From: Zygnema cylindricum
Lineage: Eukaryota > Streptophyta > Zygnematophyceae > Zygnematales > Zygnemataceae
Assembly: GCA_037447655.1 (NCBI GenBank)
Contig: JBBHKE010000630.1
Location: 47,108-111,107, forward strand
DNA: 64,000 bases
Reading direction: 5' to 3'
Part shown: positions 9,551 through 21,500 of the stretch, in pieces
How positions within the stretch are numbered: position 1 is the stretch's first letter
Layout of the letters: each line of letters starts with the position of its first letter
Notes under the pieces: generated by a model
What the model was told of the DNA's origin: nothing
Seen by the model: the letters and a program-made list of their open reading frames with translations, nothing else
Databases searched by the model: none
Program-made: the position numbers and the translations under genes

Positions 9551-12500
9551 TTAAACCACTTCCCTAAAAAGTGCCTCATAATCACTGTATTCCTCTAAGT
9601 CTTCATCATGACTGGCTTCATCATCTTGAATGTCGGCCTCTCGAAGGAGTTGGAGTAAATCGCGTGCGGGGGCCGAAGGAGGTGGCACCTCATCGCCATC
9701 GAAATGATTTCGCCATTTCATTATTATGACTTGCAAATCTTGCGTAAGCATGCTCTCCTCCCATTTGCCATCCTTTAATGACAATCCACACTGGATCATC
9801 GCCTTTCGTGCCCATCCCATGCCATTTTTGTCTTTCATTTCGTTCACCTCTCGTATCGAATCGCGTGCCAACGTTAAGAAAAAGGCTTTACCCGGTCCAA
9901 CTAACTTACCAGACCATCTTTGGCCCCTAGGTAAGGACCACTTGTGGCTCTCTACCCCCTTCATCTTCCAATCTTCCCATTTTCTTGACCACACTTCTTT
10001 GATTTTAGAAATTACAAATGAATCGGCAGGTTGCACTAAATGCGTTGCACACGGAGGAAAAAATTGGAGTGTAGTTTTCTTTGCGCGTAAAGCGGTGTTT
10101 AATTCCTCGGACATATTGTGACCGCCACAATTGTCCACAAATATAACCTTTTCACGCCCATCACGGTCTCCTTGGTATGACCTCGGTTCGGCGATCCATT
10201 GTGGGAAGACCGTCTTGTCGTTCCAACCTTTCGGCCCGGTACGGTAACAAACTCCTACAAAAGAGAGTGGGAAAAGATATTGAGTGAGGGAGGGAGAGAG
10301 AGGGCGAATAGTGTATGGGAAGAAATCAATATAAACAACATATCACCCCATGTTTAATATTTTGAGTGTGGAGTAGAAGGGAGAATAAGTGAGACAATAG
10401 CGTTAAAATTTTAAAGAAAAAAGATTCTTAGGGAAAGAAAAACACCTGGTATGTCATCGTGGATGCCCTTGATCGGGTAATTACGGAGCTTGTTGGCGAA
10501 GATTAACATAGGAGATTCAATTCGGGCGTTCACTCCGCCCGTGAGTCGAACCATCAAAGTCATCGACTCTCCACCTCCGGCAACATCCGCGTATTTGACC
10601 ACCTCGTCCCCGCGAAAACCCAACGTCTTTTTGTTATCCATATTTACAACCATGTGGGTTTCGTCCATGTTTTCGACTAGATCCTCGTTGTAGCGACCTA
10701 TAATCACAATAACACATAAAATTGTAAGTAAAACACAACACAAAAAAGTATGATGGTTGGGGCAACTACTTTCATTCGCTTATTTGCATTTATAACCTTA
10801 AAAAACAAAATTTAAAATAATATATGTAACATGTATTACAGCATATAGCAATGAGTTATACAAATGTTCAAAAAACTTACCCGATAAAAATCCTCTTTTT
10901 AATTCGCCCATGTGATATGCTACTGTTTTTTCGATGTATTCCTCCTTCTCCGGGCTTAATTGTAATTTTCCTTTTTGTGCCCTCGTCACAATACTGTGTT
11001 TTTCGCAAAACCGTTGCGTCCATCGTTTTGTCATTTTCATTTTAATCTCCTTACCCTTATTATCGACGAATAGTCTCCCATTCTCCTCTTTCATTTGTTT
11101 AATGATATGAGCAGCCATGGTCCCTACAATGGTTTGTGACATTTTCATACCCGCCTTCTTGAAGCGGTAAAACTCATCCACCAACTCTGAGTGCACTGCT
11201 GTGACCCATGGAAACTCCTTCCTCCCCCTACCCGGCAGTGCCTTTGTCACCACCACACTTCTTCTTCCAAATACCGCAGACGACAAAGTATGTTTCGTCG
11301 CCCGTATGTCTCTCAATGTCGCAACCCGGCCCTTCCACCACCGACTTGCTTTTTGGTATTCTGCAACGAAAGGAAAGGAAAATAAAAAACATAAAAGAAA
11401 ATAAAAATTGTCAGTCCTAATTCACTTAAAAAAAATTATATATATCGTAATAAATTTGGTTCAACGACGGCTCGTCGCTAAATTCAGCGACCAATGCTGC
11501 TCATCGCTGGTTGAAGTATCTGGAGCCATTTCAAGATTCAGCGACGATAGATTGTCGTCGCTGATTCAGCAACCATTTAAGATGTCGCAATGTCAAACAT
11601 ACCACAATTGAAAAATAGAAAAAAAAAATGTCAGTCCTAATTCACTTCAAAAAAATTATATATATCGTAATAAATTTGATTCAACGACGACCTGCAGTCG
11701 TCGCTAAATTCAGCGACCAATGTTGGTCGTCGCTGGTTGAAGTATCTGGAGCCATTTCAAGATTCAGCGACGACATTAAACAATTAAGTGAGTGGGTGAA
11801 ACATGGAAGGATAGAATGGAGTAAGAGTTAGTAAAAAATACATACCAATTACCGTTTTTTTTTATTCGACAATGCCCGTGTGAGCCTCGTCAATTGCTCT
11901 CGATCCGCTCTTATTTGTTCTTGTTGAGCCGCTACTTGTTGAGTGAGTGCCGCGATTATTAAAGGCAAATCTTCTCCTCTCGGAGGTGAAGGAGGCCTAA
12001 TCGGTGGCGGAACCCTTTGTATTTCCCAAAGGCGAGAGCGTGGCACTCTGACATTGCGACATTTTTGCAATATCGTCGTACGAGCATCTCGGAGAGCAAG
12101 TACCTCGGGAGTTACTCGACAATATTTTAGGATATTGTATAGCCGGGGATCCCACGGATGATGATGACGTAGCAACTCCGGGACATTCACCCGAAAACCG
12201 TCCTCCCCATGAACAACCCACGTTAACCGGGGATCCGCTGGATCAAATTGCCTTATGTGGGCAAAGGTTGAGCCTCGGTCCTCAAGCGAGATAAACAACC
12301 ATGTTGGATGTGCGGTGACATCGGGGGGGATGTCGAGAATTTGCGGAAAAGGATTCTCTTCCGGGTTTAGGGGTCGGGGTTCACCATACCTCCAATGTTC
12401 CGGCCATTCGGCAACCGGAATATAATGCTCGGGTCGAGGCACGAAGCTGTCCATTTCCTCCCCTCCCGTGGGAGGAGGAAAATACCAATCGGGATGCTCA

Positions 12501-15500
12501 ACCGGGTATGGAGGTTGAGGATGCGGAGGAGCCATTACAATGGCTCTCTCCCTATTCGGCGTGGGAGGTGCCCCGAACACGTCGTCGTCATCATCAAATT
12601 CCTCCTCACGTTGTTTTTCCTCACTATCCGGGGTTTGTTCGTCCTCGGTGGTGGGATCATCCTCGTTTTTCCACACCACGATGTCGGTGGGTTCCAAACT
12701 TTCGGGTTCGGGTTTGTCTTCCGGCGGTTCTTCACCATCCTCGATGCTCTCGTCGCTATCCGAAGACGAGGGGACGTATAATTCGTCATTGTCATCTTTC
12801 ACTTTACGCTTACCCTTTGCTATCTCCTTTTTCCTACCTATCTTTCTTCGTGCGTCAATCCCCCCACCTTTCTCGACGGTCGCCTCTCCCCCCACTCCTT
12901 CCTCCTCCACGGTCTCACAAAACCCTATTAATTTTTTTTTTATTATCCTTCTTTTTGTACCTAATCTTCCCCTAACCTCACTCGACCCACCCTCTTCAAC
13001 CGTCGCCTCCTTTCCCTTTCTTTCCTCTCCCAACTCTGTCTTCCCCTCCCTCTCCTCACTCAACAACTTCTCTTCCCTAAAACCCCCACCATTTTCCTCC
13101 TCGACGCCCACATCAAAAAGTATTAAATTTATTTTTATTTGTTTACATTTTTTTTCTACCTTTTCTCGTGCCTCACGTCCCTCACCCTCTTCTACCGTCG
13201 CCTCTATCTCCCCCCCGCTTACACCCATTACCGTATTTCCACCCTCCTCCTGTAATGGAATTTTTTCTCCCATAATCATATCATTTTCTACCGCCTCCCC
13301 GCTCATCACATTTACCGATTCACCCCTTTCCTCCCTTCCCTGCTCCGGTAAAACCCCCTCCTTTACTACCTCATCCAAATTGGTCTCTTCCCATCCTCCC
13401 CCTACCGGTGTCAATCCTTCCACCTTTACCTCTTCTCTCACCTCCCTTTCATGCTCCCTCCCCTCCGGCGGCACCCTTCATTCCTTCGGTAAAATCCCCT
13501 CCTTTGCTACCTCATCCAAATTGGTCTCTTCCCTTCCTCCCCCAACTGTTGTCAATCCTTCCATCTCTACCTCTTCTCTCGCCTCCCTTTCATGCTCCCT
13601 CCCCTACGGCGGCACCTAACTGATTCGTAGCGAAGTGGCCGCCTCCCTTTCTCTCGCTAATTCCTCTGCGGTACCCCTTTCTCTTATCACGGTTTCCGGG
13701 ACATCTCTTCCCCTCTCTACCCCCTTCGGTTTTTCCCTTTCCCTCGTGGGGCTTTCTCTTCCCACTCCATCCCTTCGTACCTCTTCCCTTTGTACAGTTG
13801 GCCGACGTTGTAGACTACGCCGAGGTAATAGAGGGTAGCGACAACAATACTGTAAGACACTACGCTGTCACCTATACTACTGGCTGCTGCCCTCCATGTA
13901 AATTAGCCACACGTGACAAAAATAAAACGAAAAAGAGGCGGCTACACAAAAGGATGAGAGAATATACGAGTTTGTCTTAAAAATGATAGGTCGTTTGTAA
14001 AAATAACGCATGAGGTTTTAAAGCATTATATGTGTTCGAAATATACTTACAGATTGTGTTGTTCGCGATGACACGAAGTCGTTGTAAAAATTGATGGTTA
14101 GTTTAGTATTTTCTAGGTCTAAAATAGAATACAGAAAAGAAGCCAAGGCAGTCTGCCTCTAACTTCTCTCTTCAACTCCCACACTTGTTGCAGTCACTGA
14201 AAGTCGGAGATGAAGCTAGAGCCATGGCTACCTATGCTATCATGAGATTTACGGGTAGTAGATTAGTTGATTTACAGTAGTAAATTAGTTGATTTACTAC
14301 TTTACTAAAAGTAGAGCAGTCGGCACCAGGATTTGATCGTGGTACCTACCGGCCGTCAGAGCTGCCAGTAGCCGGTAGTTGTATCCATTTAGTCTATGAT
14401 GATTGTTATATTACATACGGTTTGATAATTAGATAAACATTTCTACGCTCACAAATTCATTTAACGGAAACTATTTACAGGATACATAGATTCGGTTATA
14501 TAAAAGTACGGATTAATGTACGAACAAAAAACAAGTACCGCGCATTTGTTTCGATAGTGAAACGAATACCGCGCAAGTATTTATTACGGCTAAGATTAAA
14601 TCTACATATAAATTGAACTGCTGGAATGAATACCGAGATCACCAAAGAGGATTTCGGCGGTTTTTGGTCATCGCCACATCGGATGACACGTGGGAGAATG
14701 ACACTGGATCGCGGCATCTTCGGGGATTAAGGGAGCAAATCCAGATATACCACGTTTCGACATTTAGGCCATGTCGTACAGTATCCGTACAGAAAGTACA
14801 CCGGCAGCTGTACTTCTGTGTACGGAAGAGTAATATGATTGGTTTTGTACATCGGTAGATAGAGTTTGTGAGAGAGATGGGACTTAGAAAAATTGGTAGA
14901 TAGGACCCTCTCTCCCGGAGAGCTTCTATACAAAAGGTCAACTTTGACCCTCCATAACTTACTGCTCAGGGGAGCAAACTCAGAGATTCTTTTTGCTATG
15001 ACTCTGGGGAGGCTTGACTTCACAAGGGTGAAGGTGATCAGAGTTTTTGTTTGCCAGGGTGGCACTTATTCGTGCTGAAAGACAAAGGGGTCAGGGTTAT
15101 CCTAGAGGCCTTGTGTGAGGTGCTTACTCTGAGGTCCTATGGAAGTCTCAAAGTTGCAGGTTATGGGCCCACCATCTAGGGTGCCCATATTCAATGGAGC
15201 TGGCTTCATATACTGGGAAAGTATGATGACAGGAGCTCTATGTGAGAAACAGTTTTGGGGAATAGTGAGTGGACGGGTGAGGCGTCCATCTAGTCTTGGG
15301 ATACCTCCAGGGTTTACAAGAGGCAGATTCACTAGAGATGCATATCCATCTTCAACGGAGGAGACAAAGGAAGGAGAGGTGGTGGATAAAGGAAAGTAGA
15401 AGGAGAAGACCACACCAATAGCAATTGGTTCTGCATTCATGTCACCCATTCCGAGGAACGAGGAGAATGATACTAATACCTGGGATTTCAACAATATGGC

Positions 15501-18500
15501 GGCAAAGCACTTCATCCTCCGCCATCTTACTCAAGGACTTACATGTCCTCATTGGCAGGTAGAAAGGGCATCCGATCTTTAGATGGCTCTCATAGAGATG
15601 TACCGAAGTGGTACGATTTAGCAACAGCAGTTGGCTGATCAGAAAGTTAAGGAGTATGTATACAAAGGGGGGAAGATGTTGGATTTTTGCAATGATCTTG
15701 CTACATTTTTTATGGAGCTAGAGAGTGTTGGAAAAGATTTTAGTGAAAAATAAAAAGGTTAACTGTCTACTGATGAAGTTACCCGATGAGTTCGAGAACA
15801 TAGTCAACCGTGTGCAGGACTTGCTCGACTGAAGATGGATATGGAACTCAGTGGTAGGAATGATTCTCGTTCGGGAGAATACAATTGAGATCCGAAGGGG
15901 AGGAAAGAGTGGGCAAGCCTTGGCAGCTGGGACCGAGTGGAGGATCAAGGATTCCCGGAGACCGATCGGAAATTACGGAGGGGGGGAGCAGAAAAATCAC
16001 ACCGACGAGTTTGGACCAAGGGCTCCCAAAGGTTTATGTCATTTCTGTAAGAAACCAAGGCAATATATGGCGGAATGCACTAAGCTAATCGAGCTTCAGT
16101 TAAAGGAGGGGCAGACCAGTGGAACCCCGAGAGGAAAGAAAAAGGGCCTTGTGACACAGGTACATGAGGTGGAATCCGAAGACGAGGATGTAGAAATTAA
16201 TGGTTTTAAGTATTTTCTAGGTCTGAATAAAAATAAAGAAGCCGAGGCAGTCTACCTCTAACTTCTCTCTCCAACTCTCAAACTTGTCGCAGTCATTGAT
16301 AAATTGGAGAGGAAGCTAGAGCCATGGCTACCTAGGCTATCCTCATGTTTACGGGAAATTTATATTAGTCTAGGGATTAATTACTAAAAGATATGTGCCG
16401 GCGACAGGATTTGATCCTGGTACCTGCCGGCCGTCAAAGAGTAGATAGCCGGTAGCCTTAGCCGTTAAGTCTAGAAGTAGTGTTACATAGTATATAGTAC
16501 GATAATGATTTAAACATGTACACGTAGGATAAGTCATTTAACTATAACTGTTAACGGGATACATAGATATGGTAGTGTAAAAGTACGAATTGCGGTACGG
16601 ATAAGAAATCAATACCGCGCATTGATTTCGTAAGCGAAACAAATACCGCGCATGTATTTATTACGGCTACGATCAAATGCGAGTTTAATCGGACGGCCGG
16701 AATTAGCGCCAAGATCGCGGATGGAGAATTCGGCGGTTTGTGGGCATCGCCACATCGGATGACACGTGGCGATGTAACATTGGAGCGCGGCATCTCCGAG
16801 GATTAAAGGAGCGAATCCGGATATTCCACGTGTGGACATTTAGGCCATGTCGTACAATGTCCGTACATAAAGTACACCGGCAGCTGTACTTTTGCGTACG
16901 GAACAGTAATCTGATTGGTTCCGTACATCAGTAGATAGAGTCTGTGAGAGAGATAGGACTTAGAAAAATTAGAAGATAGGACCCTCTCTCCCAGAGAGCT
17001 TCTGTACAAAAGGTCAACTTTGACCCTCCATAACTTACTGCTCAGGGGAGCAAATTCAGAGATTCTTTTTGCTATCGACTCAGGGGAGTCTTGCCTTCAC
17101 AAGGGTAAAAGTGATCAGAGTTTTTGTCTGCTAGGGTGGTTGTTATTTTTGCTTAAACACAAAGGGGTCAGGATTATCCTAGAGGCTTTTTAGAAGCTGT
17201 CCACTCTGAGGACTTATGGAGGTCTCAGAGTTTGAGCTCGTATTGGATGAGGAGTTAGAAGCAACAAACGAGGTAGAAATTCCACGAAAGCATTAATGTG
17301 CTTTTGATGGATTGAAAGGTGAAGCAGATTGGATTGTAGATTCAGGTGCCTCCAAGCACAAGTGTAAGGATAAACACCAAGTCACTAAGATAACAAAGAT
17401 TCTCACTGTAGAGATAGAGTACGGGGATGGGAGGATAGTCACTACTACTATTGTAGGATCGGTAGCTCTAAAAGTGTTAGTAGAAGGAAAGATATCCATA
17501 GTTACAATCTCCGATGTATCGTTTATTTCGGAGCTGAACAAAACCTCATCTCTACGTCTGTATTAGATGATAAGGGTTTTGATACTAGCACTAGGAAAGG
17601 AGTCTTTACTGCTAGTTTTGAGAAAGAATATTATTTCACCGCTGAAAAAGGTATCCAAGGGATGTTTAGGCTGATTTTAAACAATGAAAAGAAGAAACTT
17701 TATTATGCTGGTACTCATGATATAATGATGTGGCATAAGAGGCTTGGGCATGTGAATCTAGATAAGCTAAGAGAGATGAAAAAGATTGGAGTGGTAAAAG
17801 GAATTCAGTTCAGTGAGAGTGAGAATCTAAGTGATTGTAGTGGAGGTGCTCAAGGTAAAGCACACTGATTGCCCTTTCCCAAAACAGCCACCTATAGGGG
17901 ACAAAAAAATCTAGATTTAGTACACACAGACATTTTGGGACCAGCAAAAGTACCCTCACCGAGGGGAAAGAGATTTAAGATGACTATAACTGATGATTTG
18001 TCTCGGTATTCCAGGGTGTATTTTTTGAAAAACAAGTCAGAAGCTCATGATTGTTTTAGACAATATAAAGCATGGAGTGAAAAACTCCATGAAACTCCAA
18101 TCATGAGAGTTAGGAGTGACAATGGTGGAGAGTATACTTCTAACCAGTTTGAGGATTTTTTGAGGGAAGATGGGGTTCAACACCAAAAGACAGTTCCAGA
18201 AAATCCGGAACAGAATGGGGTAGCTGAAAGGTTAAATAGAACACTAAGTGATAGTGCTAGAAGTATGTTGTCAGATAAGAAGATAGGAAAAAGGTTTTGG
18301 GCCGAAGCAATGAATTGTGCTAATTACCTCAAAATTAGAGTTTTTACCTCAGCTATGAAAGATCAAACACCTTATGAGAGATGGACCGGCCGAAAACCAG
18401 ACATATCTCACTTAAAGGTTTTCGGCAGTCAAATATTTAGTCTAGATACATATCGGTCTAATTGGAAGCTACATCCTAAAGGAAAACTGGGATACTTATT

Positions 18501-21500
18501 AGGATATGATGAGGATGTTAAAGGATATAGAGTTTACGATCTAAAAAGGGAAGATATAATCTTAGTAAAGCATCTAGTTGTTATGGATGAAGGAAAGTCT
18601 GTGGATCCGTTCAAGTATACAAAGTCAGTAAAAATCAGATTTGAGTTAGAAAATTCCGATGACTTTGAGCTTCTTAACTATCCAGGTTTTAGAGAAGATG
18701 ACATTCTTGCAGGTAAAAATCAGACCGAAAATGACTCGGTTGCGGAAACTATAGTGACAACTCTACCCGAAGCGGAAGACGTCATGGAAATTGATTTGGA
18801 ATCAAGGGATAGGGGAGAAGCCGAGATTGTTCTAAAGAACTCACAAAACCATCTATTCCGGCCGCAGATTTTGAGGGGGGAAGGAGAAGTAGCAAAAAAT
18901 TGCAAGAAAAACAGGTTAATAACAAGGTAACAAAACTATCTCATCAAGATGAACCTCAAACTTATGGAAAGGCAATGACTTGTCCAGAAAGGAACCGGTG
19001 GAAGACAACCATCAATGAGGAGATGACCTCAATTATGGCAACCGATACTTGGGAGCTGGTGGACTCTCCACCTAACCGAAAACCAATCGGTTGTAATAGG
19101 GTTTTCAAATTAAAACTGAAACCGGATAACACCATTGAGCGTTACGAAGCCCGATTAGTGGCAAAAGGATTTACACAGAAAGAAGCAATCGACTACGAGG
19201 AAACCTTTGCCCTTGTCGTCAGATTTCCCTGCGTCCGCATACTTCTCAGTCTAGCAGCAACGGAAGAAATGGAGGTGCACCTGATGGACATCAAGACAAC
19301 CTTTTTGCATGGAGAATTGGAAGAAGAGATCTTCATGTGACAACCCGAAGGATTTGTGGAGGAAAGAGAGGAGAGTGAGGTATGCCGGCTAATCAAATCC
19401 CTTTATGGTTTGAAACAGGAGCTTCAACAGTGGAATAAGAAGCTTGATGAGTTTCTTACCGGTCTGAGATATATCCGGATCAGCTCAGATCACTCAATCT
19501 ATGTTTTTGAAGATGAGGAAGGTGTTATATTTATTGCAATTTACGTTGATGATTTACTTGTTTTAAGTAAATCAATGGAAAAAGTTAATAAACTGAAACC
19601 GATCTAAAGGGGAGATTTGAAATAAAGGATATGGGGGAAGCAAAATATATTTTGAGAATTGAAGTAGAAAAAGATCGAAAAAGAAATATTATAAGATTGA
19701 CTCAAAAGGAAGCAATAGGGAACATGCTTGAAAAATTTCAGATGGATAAAGCTAATAGTTGTACAACTCCGATGGAGTTAAAGAAAGGAACTAAGGGGAG
19801 TGAAGAAAAAGGAGTCATAGTGTTAGACGAGGAATTATCTCCTGAAGAACAGAATTTCATGCAGACTATTCTTTACAGGCAAGTAGTGGGAAGTCTAAGC
19901 AATTTTATGAATTGTCCCCGGCCGGATTTAGCTGCATCTGTAGGAGTGCTGAGTAGAAGTCTAAATGCTCCCACTAAGCGGGATTTGGAGGCAGCTAAGA
20001 TAGTCCTTAGATATTTGATAGGAACTAGGGATCTATGGTTCTATTTGGGTGGGGAGAATACTGACATCACTACTTGGAGTGATGCCAGTTATGGTGATGT
20101 TCCGATGATGAGATGTACTTCTGGATATGTATTATATGTGGGTGATGGGGCTTGCTGTTGGAGTAGAACAACAAAAGGTTATTGCTCAGTCCACCACGGA
20201 GGCTGAGTATATGGCCTCTTGCTCTACTGTAAAAGAATTGATGTGGGTCAAGGCGTTGCTTGGTGAGCTGGGTCACCTTAAAAGTGGTGTGCATAATTTT
20301 TTTTTTGATAATCACGCAGCAATCGCTATTTCTACCAATCCTAAACATCATTTTAAAGCCAGACAAAGAGACATTAGACTCATTTTTGTTAGAGAGAAAG
20401 TAGAAAACAAAATAATCAGTTTAGAGTACCGACCAAATAGCGAGATGGTAGAAGATATGATGACCAAACCTGTGCCTTCCCCTATCCTAATTTTTTGCAG
20501 GGAGAAGTGTGGTCTGAAATTGAAGATTGACTAGAAAATAAAGGGAGTGTAGAAATTGATGGTTATTTTAGTATTTTCTAGGTCTAAAATAAAATACAGA
20601 AAAGAAGCCAAGGCAGTCTACCTCTAACTTCTCTCTTCAACTCCCACACTTGTTGCAGTCACTGAAAGTCGGAGATGAAGCTATAGCCATGGCTACGTAT
20701 GCTATCCTGAGATTTACGGGTAGTAAATTAGTTGATTTACAGTAGTAAATTAGGTTATTTACTACTTTACTAAAAGTAGAGCTGTCGGCACCAGGATTTG
20801 ATCGTGGTACCTACCGGCCGTCAGAGCTGCCAGTAGCCGGTAGCTGTATCCATTTAGTCTATGAAGAGTGTTAGATTACACACGGTTTGATAATTAGATA
20901 AACATTTCAACGCTCACAAATTCATTTAACGGAAACTATTTACTGGATACATAGATTTAGTTATGTAAAAGTACGGATTAATGTACGGACAATAAACAAG
21001 TACCGCGCATTTGTTTCGATAGTGAAACGAATACCGTGCAAGTATTTATTACGGCTACGATTAAATCTGCATTTAAATCGAACAGCCAGAATGAATACCG
21101 AGATCATCGAAGAGGATTTCGGCGGTTTTTAGTCATCGCCACATCGGATGACACGTGGGAGAATGACATTGGATCGTGGCATCTTCGGGGATTAAAGGAG
21201 CAAATCCAGATATACCACGTGTCGACATTTAGGCCATGTCGTACAGTATCCGTATAGAAAGTACACCGGCAGCTGTACTTTTGTGTACGGAAGAGTAATA
21301 TGATTGGTTTTGTACATCAGTAGATAGAGTTTGTGAGAGAGATAGGACTTAGAAAAATTGGTAGATAGGACCCTCTCTCCCAGAGAGCTTCTGTACAAAA
21401 GGTAAACTTTGACCCTCCATAACTGACTGCTCAAGGGAGCAAACTAAGAGATTCTTTTTGCTATCGACTCAGGGGAGGCTTTACTTCACAAGGGTGAAGG

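Noticed and set aside
12540-13619. 359-aa plus-strand frame opposite the accessory ORF
   Set aside because: It is a Ser/Pro-rich shadow of the Glu/Arg-rich minus-strand ORF.
13798-13980. Plus-strand frame beginning MADVVDYAEV
   Set aside because: It begins with TTG instead of ATG, is 60 codons long and has no recognisable homology or context.
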